A stretch of DNA of 47,969 bases from Peribacillus frigoritolerans (GTDB lineage: Bacteria > Bacillota > Bacilli > Bacillales > DSM-1321), in NCBI RefSeq assembly GCF_030676415.1, contig NZ_JAUUTW010000037.1:1-47969 (forward strand), written 5' to 3'. This document shows positions 36,050-44,406 of the stretch, in pieces. Under the pieces are notes generated by a model. It was not told the origin of the DNA. It searched no databases and saw only the letters and a list, made by a program, of their open reading frames with translations. Each line of letters opens with the position of its first letter. Position 1 is the stretch's first letter. Position numbers and translations under genes: made by a program.

Positions 36050-37012
36050 TTATTTACCTAAGAGTGTTGGAACGGTAACAAATTCATAGCCCTGTGCACG
36101 TAATTGGTCAATGATTTGAGGCAATGCCTTAACAGTTTCAAATTGCCCGGATGCATGGTAGTTATGTTGAAGGACTATGACCCCAGGGCTTGCATTTTGC
36201 TTCACTCTTGATAGAATATCTTCGGCAGACACTCCGCTCCAATCCATTGTATCTGCCGTCCACATGATCGAACGGTATCCACGATTATTAAGCAATGCTA
36301 CCTGTTGATCTTGAATTTCACCATATGGGGGGCGGAATAAATCTGTTTTTAACCCTGTAATTTTCTCAATTTCTGCGGTAGTGAACTGTATGTTTTCGAT
36401 AAATTGTTGGTTCGTGAGATTTGGTAAATGCGGGTGATCCCAAGTGTGGTTGCCTATTGCATGTCCCTCTCTGTAAATTTGTTTTAGAAGTTCAGGATAC
36501 TCCCTTGCCTGCTTCCCTACAACAAAGAAAGTTGCCTTCACACCTTTTTGTCTTAAGATATCTAAAATTTGCGGAGTATAGATATCTTCTGGACCGTCGT
36601 CAAAAGTAAGGGCGATTCTTTTCTTACTGGGATTACCCATATAAATCATTTCATTTTTTATTGGAACATTTATTATTTGTCCAGGATAAATCCAATGAGG
36701 ATTTTTAATTTGGGGGTTAGCTGCTCGTATTAACTCAGGTATAGAAACACCGAGTTTAATTGAAATATTATAAAGTGTTTCCCCTTTACTAATGTACGTT
36801 TTAGGAACTTCTAATTGTTGTCCTGGCTCAAGTATAGTAGATAGTAATTTGTTCAGGTTTACCACCTTATCTACTGATGTTCCATACTTGTCGGAAATTT
36901 TCGAAAGGGTATCTCCCGGTTGAACTGTGTAAGTTACAGCCATTGCAGGTTTTCCGAAAATAGGAAGAAAAACTAAGAGAAATACTATTAAACCGATCAC
37001 TTTTTTAAGCAT
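36050..37012 (-). CDS. Secreted polysaccharide deacetylase with two LysM domains
   Basis: 320 residues. Signal peptide (residues 1-25, ending PAMA). Two LysM repeats: YTVQPGDTLSKISDKYG (about 28-70) and YISKGETLYNISIKLGVS (about 73-116). Carbohydrate esterase 4 domain from about 130: TFDDGPED (catalytic and metal Asp), HTWDHPHL (metal His), RPPYGE. It would bind peptidoglycan or chitin-like glycan through LysM and remove N-acetyl groups outside the cell. It is divergent from the glycosyltransferase gene. Confidence 0.94.
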   Translation of the reverse strand: MLKKVIGLIVFLLVFLPIFGKPAMAVTYTVQPGDTLSKISDKYGTSVDKVVNLNKLLSTILEPGQQLEVPKTYISKGETLYNISIKLGVSIPELIRAANPQIKNPHWIYPGQIINVPIKNEMIYMGNPSKKRIALTFDDGPEDIYTPQILDILRQKGVKATFFVVGKQAREYPELLKQIYREGHAIGNHTWDHPHLPNLTNQQFIENIQFTTAEIEKITGLKTDLFRPPYGEIQDQQVALLNNRGYRSIMWTADTMDWSGVSAEDILSRVKQNASPGVIVLQHNYHASGQFETVKALPQIIDQLRAQGYEFVTVPTLLGK

Positions 37013-37160
37013 GATTTCACCACGTCCTGATCACAATACTTTTGAAACACTGCACTTTCATGAAAAATAGAAAGCGAACTTCTAAACTATTAACTACTTG
37101 GAATCTTTAACCCATCTCATTGCGGATGATAGGCAACCCTTTTACAAGGAAAAAATAAAA

Positions 37161-37183
37161 CGCCCTCCATATAAGGAGGACGG
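37161..37183 (-). terminator. Leader hairpin upstream of the deacetylase gene
   Basis: On the minus strand CCGTCCTCC-TTAT-ATGGAGGGCG is followed by TTTTATTTTTT, a good intrinsic terminator 150 bp before the deacetylase start. With no gene upstream on this strand, it could be an attenuator or the end of a small RNA. The surrounding 440-bp intergenic region has no ORF I can support. Confidence 0.55.
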
Positions 37184-37454
37184 AAAATCATCGTCGATAA
37201 AATCATAGCACACTATAGTGACAAAACAATACAGTCATATTATCTAAAAAAAGCCTCATTGTGTGTAGGGCAACCTAATTATCCGAAGGAAATTTTCCCA
37301 TTTTTTTCGACACATATCCTCAAAATACGTCAAAATTCGTAGGTATTTGGTATTCTTTTACCATTGCACCCTCGTAAATAAATATTCTTTATGCAAGTAT
37401 ATTAGTATAGTGAGATTATTTTTTCATTACTAATGTCAATGAAGGAGTGTTTTT

Positions 37455-38825
37455 TTGGATATTTTTGTCGAATTTTTGTTATTTTTATGTATTGTGTTTC
37501 CTGTGCTTCATTTATTTCATTGTTTACCGTGGTTTCGTGAACAAAACGAAGGGCTCAAACAAAACCTTAAAATAGATAAGGGAATTAGCATCTTAGTCCC
37601 ATGTTACAACGAACAGGGAATTATAGAAACTTCGATTAAGAGCATGAAATCGTTATCTTATTCTCAATTTGAGGTCATTTATATCAATGACGGTTCAACG
37701 GACGCCACAATGATTCTTTTGAATAAATTTCTAAAGTTAAGACCATGTTCTAAATCTCCGCTCAAAAGACTGTCTCATAAAAAAGTTGAGGAATTTTATC
37801 AGTCCGAGCTGTACCCTAATATTTACGTCTTAGATAAATTGAATGGCGGAAAAGCAGATTCATTAAATGCAGGGATTGAATATTCCAGTCAAAGTTTAGT
37901 GATCACATTAGATGCCGACACCATTTTGACAAATCAGGCCTTATCAGTTGTTAACGATACTTTTGAGGATAAGGATGTCGTTGCAGCCGGCGGAATGGTG
38001 CATGTTTTGCAAACAAAAACAGCTAAACCTTTAAATTGCTTGTCTTTTCTCCATGCAAACATGCTAATACGAGTTCAAACTTTGGATTTCCTAAAAGCAT
38101 TCTATATTACAAAGATGTCTCTTTCACGCTTTCATGCTCTAGCAATCATATCGGGAGCATTTGGTATTTTCAAGAAACAAGTGCTTCTAGATGTGGGTGG
38201 TTACCGATCAACAATAGGAGAAGACATTGACATCACGCTGCGCATCCATAGGCACATATCGAAACATAAAAACAAGAAAATTATTTTTATACCGGAAGCT
38301 ATTTGTTATACCGAATTGCCTGAAACCTGGAAGGATTTAATCAAGCAGCGCGTACGCTGGCAAAAAGCATTTATTGATTGCTTTATCCATTTCCGGTCCT
38401 TTTTTGGAAAAACTTTATTTACTAAAGCCGTCTCATTTTTTTATATATTTGAGTCATTTCTAGTAGGCACCATCGCTCCTTATGTAATGACAGGTATAGT
38501 TGTGCTAAATGGGATCTTAAACCCTCCATCTTCCTATGTTCATTACATATTATTTTATTTGCTTTACATTTTTTTATTTGGAATAGCGTATGACTTGGTG
38601 GCAATTGGAATGGGAAAGTATTACGGGTTTTCGTTTCAAAAGAAGGATGCATCCCGCTTACTATTTGCCATCATCTTTGATATTTATGTTTATCGATTTG
38701 TAACGATGTACATCGTATTGTATGGAAGTATTTCTTATTTCTTTAACAAAAAATGGAATAAAGTTGCTCGAACAGGACGAAATTATCAAACTGATTCTAA
38801 ACCTGATTCTAAACCTGCAGCATAG
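37455..38825 (+). CDS. Membrane glycosyltransferase family 2 (PNAG/hyaluronan-synthase-like)
   Basis: 456 residues. N-terminal membrane segment (residues 4-24), a cytoplasmic GT2 domain with VPCYNEQ, INDGSTD, TLDADT, GED and QRVRWQ (processive-type Q-x-x-R-W), then three to four C-terminal membrane segments. This architecture makes beta-linked polysaccharides such as poly-N-acetylglucosamine. Start is TTG with AAGGAG eight bases upstream. The C-terminus holds a short tandem repeat (TDSKPDSKPAA). The neighbouring deacetylase and LCP protein suggest one surface-polymer pathway. Confidence 0.9.
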   Translation: MDIFVEFLLFLCIVFPVLHLFHCLPWFREQNEGLKQNLKIDKGISILVPCYNEQGIIETSIKSMKSLSYSQFEVIYINDGSTDATMILLNKFLKLRPCSKSPLKRLSHKKVEEFYQSELYPNIYVLDKLNGGKADSLNAGIEYSSQSLVITLDADTILTNQALSVVNDTFEDKDVVAAGGMVHVLQTKTAKPLNCLSFLHANMLIRVQTLDFLKAFYITKMSLSRFHALAIISGAFGIFKKQVLLDVGGYRSTIGEDIDITLRIHRHISKHKNKKIIFIPEAICYTELPETWKDLIKQRVRWQKAFIDCFIHFRSFFGKTLFTKAVSFFYIFESFLVGTIAPYVMTGIVVLNGILNPPSSYVHYILFYLLYIFLFGIAYDLVAIGMGKYYGFSFQKKDASRLLFAIIFDIYVYRFVTMYIVLYGSISYFFNKKWNKVARTGRNYQTDSKPDSKPAA

Positions 38826-38918
38826 TCATTATTATTTTGAAAATGTTTTTTATAACTAACAAGTAACAAAAAACTGTGAAAATGCTCAATTTAAATAGTT
38901 TTTAAAGTGAGGTTCAAA

Positions 38919-39854
38919 ATGGGTACTAGAAAGAGAAAAAAAGTTCTACTAATGATTTTAACAATAATTTGTGTATTAATTATAGGGTCAGGCAGTTATA
39001 CATATTATTTATGGCACATGGTAACGTCAACAGTAGCAAATATTGAAGAAAATATCGATCGTGATAAATCTGAAAAACGATTAGAAAAAATTAACTTCAA
39101 AGAAGGTGATCCGATAACTGTTTTGCTAATGGGGATTGATAATCCAGCAGGTCAAAAACGTGGGCGGTCCGATTCATTAATCTTATTAACGATTAACCCT
39201 CACTCCGAATCGATGCACATGGTAAGCATTCCTCGCGATACGTACACAAAGATAAAAGGGAGCTGGAAGACAGACAAAATTAACCACGCTTATGCGATCG
39301 GCGGCACTGAGATGACCATTCGTTCTGTGGAAAATCTCTTAGATGTTCCTGTTGATTATTTTGTGAAGGTAAATATGAAAAGTTTTAAAGAAATTGTTGA
39401 TACAGTAGGAGGAGTGGAAGTAAATAATGATTTAGATTTCACTTATTACAGTGTGCACTACCCAAAAGGTCGTCTCCATTTGGATGGTGAAAGAGCACTG
39501 AGGTATTCTCGGATGAGAAGTAAAGATCCGCGGGGAGACTTCGGCCGGCAAATACGACAACGTCAAGTAATTGAAGCTATAATACAAAAAGGCGCAAACA
39601 TATCCTCTATCACGAAATTTGGCGAGATGGTTAAAGTCGTTGAAAATAACGTAAAAACGAACTTGACTTTCGATGATATGTGGGAGATTCAATCAAATTA
39701 TAAAGATGCTCGGAAAAATATAGAGCAGCACAAAATTGAAGGAAAAAGTAAGGAAATAAAGGGTACTTACTATTATATACCTGATAAGGAAAACCTTCGT
39801 ACAGTTTCTAATGAACTGAAAAAACACATTGAGATTAACAATAAAACTCCGTAA
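38919..39854 (+). CDS. LytR-CpsA-Psr (LCP) family glycopolymer transferase
   Basis: About 311 residues. A basic N-terminus, one membrane anchor (about 10-30), then an extracellular LCP domain: VLLMGIDN, GRSDSLILLTINP, SIPRDTYTKI, DKINHAYAIGG and GDFGRQIRQRQV, with the arginines and aspartates that bind the polyprenyl-phosphate substrate. It attaches wall polymers to peptidoglycan. The ATG at 38919 has GTGAGG seven bases upstream; a GTG at 38907 is the alternative. It lies 93 bp after the GT2 gene on the same strand. Confidence 0.92.
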   Translation: MGTRKRKKVLLMILTIICVLIIGSGSYTYYLWHMVTSTVANIEENIDRDKSEKRLEKINFKEGDPITVLLMGIDNPAGQKRGRSDSLILLTINPHSESMHMVSIPRDTYTKIKGSWKTDKINHAYAIGGTEMTIRSVENLLDVPVDYFVKVNMKSFKEIVDTVGGVEVNNDLDFTYYSVHYPKGRLHLDGERALRYSRMRSKDPRGDFGRQIRQRQVIEAIIQKGANISSITKFGEMVKVVENNVKTNLTFDDMWEIQSNYKDARKNIEQHKIEGKSKEIKGTYYYIPDKENLRTVSNELKKHIEINNKTP

Positions 39855-40159
39855 TAATTATTTAATCATTTGTTAATTCAGTTCTGGTGCAAAACCACTC
39901 GCTAGAAACATAGAGTATCCATTTCCTTTAAATTACTAGCTTATGAAGCTAACCCGAACAGATTATAGATGAATACTTTTGGACAGAGAGCGTATTTTAA
40001 AAAAATGTTCTGGTGCAAAAACTCCAAGATAATTGCAATTAATCCCTAAATCATGGACATTTTTTTGGTTTAAGTCTCTGTTATCAAACTGTTATTTTTC
40101 ATTAACTAAACTGTAAACAAGCTATGATATGGTAGATACTCCAAGGAATTTCCTTTAGT

Positions 40160-40200
40160 AAAAAGCCGGTAATCCTTTATCAGAGGAAAGCCGGCTTTTT
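40160..40200 (+). terminator. Free-standing terminator-like hairpin
   Basis: AAAAAGCCGG / CCGGCTTTTT with an inner TCCT / AGGA pair. It is over 300 bp past the LCP stop and 650 bp before the next gene. It may end a small RNA transcript or be a late terminator. Confidence 0.5.
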
Positions 40201-40824
40201 CATTCAAAGAAATTAAGGGTAGTTGCCATGCATGTTTAAGCCTTAAACAAAAGGTCCTTTCACATTAGACTACCGAATGAAAAAAAATGACTTTTTCTAG
40301 TATCCACAATTTAGCAACTTTATTGTGATTACATGCTTTAATGAATACAACTTTGATATGAAGAAAGTGTCAAGTTTACATTCACTGCGCCCTCTTAACC
40401 AATAAAAATAAAAGCCGATGATTCCTTAGCGCTACTAGAAGGGCTTAGTATTATCAATCAAATAGAGTAGGCGACTAACTTGTTTATCCTGTTTTTTTCA
40501 TTAAAATTACTAAAGGTGCCTTTTCAAATAACAGATATATAAGAAGACGATCTAGCTGATGACTTGCATTAATTGTTTCCGGGGACGTTAGTCCATGCAG
40601 ATTTCCAAGGAGGATCATTTCTTCTCTCTTTGTATTAATTTGAACAAGCAACATCTCATTGGATTTTGCACCATCACTTTATCCCCTTATATATACATAA
40701 GTGAGGAATGTTTTTTTTGTGAGGTTCTTTATTAATTACGAACATCCATTGCAAGTGACCTAGTAAGACAAGAGCGGTGCTTGATTGGAGAAGATTAAAC
40801 ATACTATAGGGAGAGGTATAATTT

Positions 40825-40838
40825 CCATAGTACTATGG
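40825..40838. promoter_or_regulatory. Perfect palindrome at the ribosome site of the 70-residue protein
   Basis: CCATAGTACTATGG is a perfect 14-bp palindrome that runs straight into GGAGGGG, 14 bp before ATG. As DNA it could be an operator; as RNA it could hide the ribosome site. Confidence 0.5.
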
Positions 40839-40851
40839 AGGGGACAATAGT

Positions 40852-41064
40852 ATGAAAACATTAGCCAAAATAGAAGAAGAATATCAGGAAATCATTCTTT
40901 TAGTAAAAGAGCCTATGAGAAGCCATTTATTGATTGAGTTAATGACCGAAATGGAAAGGGAATACCATATCCCTATGATACGTACTGAAGATTGGGAAAT
41001 TAAAAATAAACCAGTTATTGCATTATATAGTAAGATTAAGTTAAACAATAACTTAAATTTTTAA
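40852..41064 (+). CDS. Small conserved-type protein, unknown function
   Basis: 70 residues, MKTLAKIEEEYQEIILLVKE then PMRSHLLIELMTEMEREYHI and PMIRTEDWEIKNKPVIALYS. A strong GGAGGGG ribosome site lies nine bases before ATG, and a terminator follows. The sequence is mostly helical, charged and without a signal peptide. It resembles small Bacillus proteins I have seen without an assigned role. A perfect palindrome overlaps the leader. Confidence 0.75.
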   Translation: MKTLAKIEEEYQEIILLVKEPMRSHLLIELMTEMEREYHIPMIRTEDWEIKNKPVIALYSKIKLNNNLNF

Positions 41065-41144
41065 CCATATTTATTTTGATAGAATAAATATGGTTAAAAA
41101 AAGTCCATTTTCGAATGCCACTCTTTTAAGGGTGGTATTTTTTT
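41058..41144 (+). terminator. Two consecutive hairpins after the 70-residue gene
   Basis: AACCATATTTATT / AATAAATATGGTT (41063-41095) and ATGCCAC / GTGGTAT with a T7 tail (41115-41144). The second is a standard plus-strand terminator. Confidence 0.75.
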
Positions 41145-41749
41145 GTTCAGTTGTAGCTTTGTAATAATGTTCAATCAACAAATAAATCTTTTTATTTTTA
41201 CAGTTCAGTTACCATAACACTTCTTATAGAGGTACCGCCACATACCTCTATAGGTTCGGAAGAATAATCCGGAACTACTTAACCAGTACCATTAAAGGAG
41301 GAAAAAAGGTGTCATAACTTAAAACTTTAGACACTCATTATCAAAGGTGTGTTTAACAAAAAGAAAAACCACCCTTTGAAAAGGTGGTTTTAGAGCTGTA
41401 AAAGTGTACTATTATGAACGGTGTTTACCAACTGTAAAAAGCAATCGAACTCCCATTCAAATTACTATTCACTTGGGGTACTAGGGGCAGTACTAACGAA
41501 AAATAACCCCTGCCCAACTTTTTAAGTCTGGTAACAGAGGCAATTGGAGTAAACCGTTTAGGTGTATCGAATTATACCCCAAACATGGATTGCGTATCCA
41601 AAAAGATTTAGCTTGTTTTGATACCAATCTGCTATTCAAATGAGCCGGGAATTGGGACATGGGGCAAATATTGGTGAACGTTAATACGCCCACCAATATT
41701 TGTAAGGGTAAAAAAAGAGCCTGCGATTATCTTATAAACAAATATAAAA
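41145..41749. other. Intergenic, hairpins and a doubtful ORF
   Basis: TTATAGAGGTA / TACCTCTATAG (41224-41253) and AAAACCACC / GGTGGTTTT (41364-41392) are clear stem-loops. A 67-codon minus-strand ORF at 41493-41696 has no good ribosome site and no family I recognise; I do not call it a gene. Confidence 0.4.
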
Positions 41750-41792
41750 AACCACAAAAGATGCCCTTTACACTCAGGCGGCTTCTGTGGTT
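41750..41792 (-). terminator. Terminator of the 58-residue gene
   Basis: AACCACA...GCC / GGC...TGTGGTT with TTTTTTATATTTG on the minus strand, 83 bp after the stop. Confidence 0.65.
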
Positions 41793-41874
41793 AGATCCAA
41801 CACATTTGTAATTTTTACAAAAGCGAAAGGATTATACACCGATTTGAAAATAAATGTTTAGGTATCGTTTATGG

Positions 41875-42051
41875 TTAAGGTCCAATGCTATGTTCTACTG
41901 CATTATCCCAACTAGGAAAATAATACAATGCATTTTTCATTAACTCCGGATCTGACTTCTTTACCTCTTTCTTCCGAGGTGGCTTCCCTTCTTTTTCTAC
42001 TAATTCAGAAATTTGATTCACGACTTCTTCAACACTCATATTTACTTCCAT
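41875..42051 (-). CDS. 58-residue protein resembling the homing-endonuclease-associated repeat
   Basis: Short minus-strand gene: MEVNMSVEEVVNQISELVEK, EGKPPRKKEVKKSDPELMKN, ALYYFPSWDNAVEHSIGP. The pattern GKPP-x-KKEV...P.LM..A..YFPSW(D/E)NA(V/L)E matches the small helical unit seen as DNA-binding repeats beside homing endonucleases. Ribosome site AAGGAGGG precedes ATG. It stands alone, with repeat copy F 66 bp upstream. Assignment is by pattern only. Confidence 0.6.
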   Translation of the reverse strand: MEVNMSVEEVVNQISELVEKEGKPPRKKEVKKSDPELMKNALYYFPSWDNAVEHSIGP

Positions 42052-42116
42052 CTGTTCCCTCCTTCTGTTCTTAGTTATATATTTTCCTAATTGATGAAAA
42101 TTAATACAATTTTTGA

Positions 42117-42146
42117 TCAGCTAAACTGTCCATTTAATTGAACAAG
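42117..42146 (+). repeat. Cassette repeat, degenerate copy F
   Basis: GATCAGCTAAACTGTCCATT resembles the left end CTAAACTGCCCC; the remainder has decayed. It lies 66 bp upstream of the 58-residue gene. Confidence 0.4.
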
Positions 42147-42242
42147 TGTATTTTTTTCTCTAATTTGAATGTATGATAATGCTAAGTATATTACTTTCAG
42201 TTTTAAGGAAAAAATATTGTTTCTTTCTATTTTGACACAATA

Positions 42243-42290
42243 AAAAAGACACTGTTTCCCTTAATCTTTATCGGGAGCAGTGTCTTTTTT
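42243..42290. terminator. Strong bidirectional terminator
   Basis: AAAAAAGACACTG-TTTCCC / GGGAGCAGTGTCTTTTTT. The genes it once served are not identifiable. Confidence 0.8.
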
Positions 42291-42314
42291 ATTGTCCTCT
42301 AAGGAGGAAATACC

Positions 42315-42386
42315 ATGTTAGTAGCAGACAGAATCGAAAATTTTAAAGACTACAGCAAGTTTTGCAGCATAAAACTAATAATATAG
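42315..42386 (+). pseudogene. Truncated start of a gene cut by repeat G
   Basis: MLVADRIENFKDYSKF then non-protein-like sequence and a stop. AAGGAGGAAATACC before ATG is a strong ribosome site. The N-terminus resembles YhcH/YjgK-type proteins, but 15 residues cannot prove this. Repeat copy G starts 24 bp later. Confidence 0.35.
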
Positions 42387-42409
42387 TTCAACATTCAAGT
42401 GTCGATTCC

Positions 42410-42492
42410 TTGTTCAACTAAACTGCCCCGATATTGCATAAGAAAAAGCTGCCTTAAAGACAGCTCCAATCTTCAGCTAACGCACCTGTTAG
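42410..42492 (+). repeat. Cassette repeat copy G (subtype 1)
   Basis: TTGTTCAACTAAACTGCCCC left end, AAAAAGCTGCCTTAAAGACA centre, CTAACGCACCTGTTAG right end. On the minus strand AGCTGTCTTTAAGGCAGCT is followed by TTTTTCTTATG, a terminator. Confidence 0.85.
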
Positions 42493-42698
42493 CCATCCAT
42501 GAATCGCAAAAATCGGCGATTCACCACAAAGAATGAAAATGGTCAGGAAGTGTCAATACTGATACTGACCTTAATCCAGTCAACCCTAATCCATAGACTA
42601 ATTAATTAACGCCCTCCTCTTTTTTTAAAACGATTGAGCAGGTTCTTCTTAAGTATTGTCATTTTTCATTTTTAAAGAAACTTATTTTCATGGTAGTT
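42493..42698 (+). repeat. Extended module attached to repeat G, duplicate of 31654
   Basis: Near-identical to 31654-31860 over about 206 bp, with a few substitutions and single-base indels. Same hairpin (GAATCG / CGATTC) and same CATGGTAGTT end. Confidence 0.9.
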
Positions 42699-42755
42699 CC
42701 GAAAGAAAAAGGTTGCCGCAGCAACCTCCCTTTTTTAAGTAAAGCACCCTTTAAT
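42699..42755 (+). repeat. Right half of a subtype 2 cassette repeat
   Basis: AAGAAAAAGGTTGCCGCAGC continues to the centre hairpin AGGTTGC / GCAACCT and then AAAGCACCCTTTAATTG. The left half is missing, replaced by the extended module. It lies 16 bp from the GNAT stop and supplies its minus-strand terminator. Confidence 0.65.
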
Positions 42756-42770
42756 TGGACAAAATTAAAC

Positions 42771-43178
42771 TTATCGATTTATATTCTTTGTCATACCAAT
42801 GGTAAACTTCTCAAATCCAAAAGTTTCATAATATGATTCCAAACTTTCTACACACATAAGTTGAGGAATTACTCGATTTTGCTCACAATGTTCAATTATT
42901 CGATTCAACATTTCTTTGCCGATTCCTTTGGACTGGTAGCTCGGTAGTACACATACTCCACATACAACTCCAGTAATCACACCATCTGAAATAACACGTC
43001 CCATACCTACTAACTGTTGTTCATCAAAAGCATAAATTACATACCAACTTTGAGTGCACATTTGTTTCAAATCATTAACTGTTAATTCAAGTGAATTCCA
43101 TCCTATAGATTCATATAAGGTTAGTAACGGCTTAAAATTTCCAGGTGGTTCTATTGTATAATGTATAGATTTTTCCAT
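42771..43178 (-). CDS. GNAT family N-acetyltransferase (short)
   Basis: 135 residues. The beta4-helix3 acetyl-CoA motif is CVLPSYQSKGIGKEMLNRII (about 77-96), preceded by GMGRVISDGVITGVVCG. The C-terminal YYETFGFEKF is typical. Ribosome site GGGAGGTGATC precedes ATG. Cassette repeat H lies 80 bp upstream. The acceptor is unknown. Confidence 0.9.
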   Translation of the reverse strand: MEKSIHYTIEPPGNFKPLLTLYESIGWNSLELTVNDLKQMCTQSWYVIYAFDEQQLVGMGRVISDGVITGVVCGVCVLPSYQSKGIGKEMLNRIIEHCEQNRVIPQLMCVESLESYYETFGFEKFTIGMTKNINR

Positions 43179-43257
43179 ATGATCACCTCCCTGAATTTTT
43201 GTATCTTACAGCTTAATCTCAACACATAATTTGGATGATTTTTACATATTTTCTACC

Positions 43258-43333
43258 GCAACCCTGCCCCTTTAGCTCCATAAGAAAAAGATCTGCTGTG
43301 GCAACTCTCTTATGGAAGTAAAGCACCCGTTAG
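43258..43333 (+). repeat. Cassette repeat copy H (subtype 2)
   Basis: CAACCCTGCCCCTTTAG left end, AAAAAGATCTGCTGTGGCA centre, AAAGCACCCGTTAG right end followed by TTTAAGTAG. It shares the TTTAAGT...TTCACAAA tail with copy I. Confidence 0.8.
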
Positions 43334-43392
43334 TTTAAGTAGTTTTTTTCACAAAGTCAGTTATATTTTAAACGCATTTTTCCATTCTAGTT

Positions 43393-43419
43393 TAAAGATT
43401 CATAAAAGACGAATCTTTA
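43393..43419 (-). terminator. Hairpin downstream of the frameshifted membrane gene
   Basis: TAAAGATTC / GAATCTTTA with a 9-nt loop, about 90 bp after the stop at 43512. T tail weak. Confidence 0.4.
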
Positions 43420-43511
43420 GTAGGATTCGCCTTGATTACGGTAAAAACTCTTAGATAAACACCTTCCGTTAGATGAAATTTAGCTTGCTAGATATTCAAC
43501 AATAATTTCTA

Positions 43512-44406
43512 TTATTCCTCACCAAAATTTACATCAAATAGATAATCAGATAATTCAGTACTTTCGAAGCTTTCTTGTGTGATATTTCCTCGATCATCTC
43601 TTTCTTCTCCCGTTTTCTTCATTGCAAATGTTGAAATATAATAACCTTCAACTGGTAACTGCTCATCATCTAATAATTGTATTTCTCCATTTGATATAAC
43701 ATGAGTTCGATTTTCTACTGCATAATTGATTCGTTCCCCTGTACTTTGTATAACATAGGAAGAAAAGTCACCCTTAGCATGAGTAATATCTTTAATATCA
43801 AGCACATTAAGATTTTCAAAAAAATGCTTAGCATCAACTAATCGATTGTATTGGGGCCATGTTTCAAGCTGACTATTCATAACCTGATACCTATTCTTAT
43901 CAATATCATATCGAATTTGATAGAGATTATAGCTATTGCCATTTTGCCCAAGTAGTTGCCAGCTTAAGTCTGTAATTCTACCATCTTCAGTAGTCTACTT
44001 CAAAATCCTCAAGCCTCAAACTGTTGTTCTTTAATTCTTGCTTAACCAGTTCATATTCTTCTTGAAAGTTCATCGTATATATTGAACCAAGTTCATGCTC
44101 AATGAATATTGGGCGACTTTCCCATTCATCCATGGCATATGGTATGGTCCAATGGACGAATATAAATGCAAGAAAACCAAAGACTGTAGCTATTCGTTTT
44201 ACCCGTACATTTAACTTAGGTCGAAAAAATATCAGATACACTACAAACCCAACTGGAAGTGAAATTTGATTGAAATTAAAGGCAAATGAACCTAATATAA
44301 AATATCCAATTATTTTTAACGGAAAATAAGATTCTTTATCGTCATTTTTCCACACTAAAAATAAAAAACTAACAATTAATATCACTGTGTAAACAATAGA
44401 TGCCAT
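43512..44406 (-). pseudogene. Membrane-anchored protein of unknown function, split by a +1 frameshift
   Basis: The first frame (44406-43987) encodes 139 residues with three to four membrane segments, ending SLRLEDFEVDY. The next frame, open from the adjacent base to 43512, continues TTEDGRITDLSWQLLGQNGN and runs into MNSQLETWPQYNRL through FDVNFGEE. The join is seamless, and the upstream part of the second frame has no start codon. One base lost near 43985 explains this. About 298 residues when joined. Unknown family. Repeat I lies 180 bp upstream. Confidence 0.7.

Larger units (their letters stand above)
39855..40851. other. Long intergenic region with IS6-like end sequences and a free-standing hairpin
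   Basis: No credible gene in about 1 kb. GTTCTGGTGCAAAA occurs at 39881 and 40007 in the same orientation, and the inverse (TTTTGCACCATCA) at about 40664. These resemble terminal repeats of IS6-family elements, but no transposase remains. A strong hairpin lies at 40160-40200. Confidence 0.45.

Noticed and set aside
37110..37300. Possible c-di-GMP-I riboswitch from the GGGCAACC strings
   Set aside because: The rest of the conserved core (GGACGCAAAGCC and the GNRA-receptor parts) is absent.
41493..41696. 67-codon minus-strand ORF
   Set aside because: No ribosome site, unusual composition and no recognised family; it lies among hairpins and is more likely chance.
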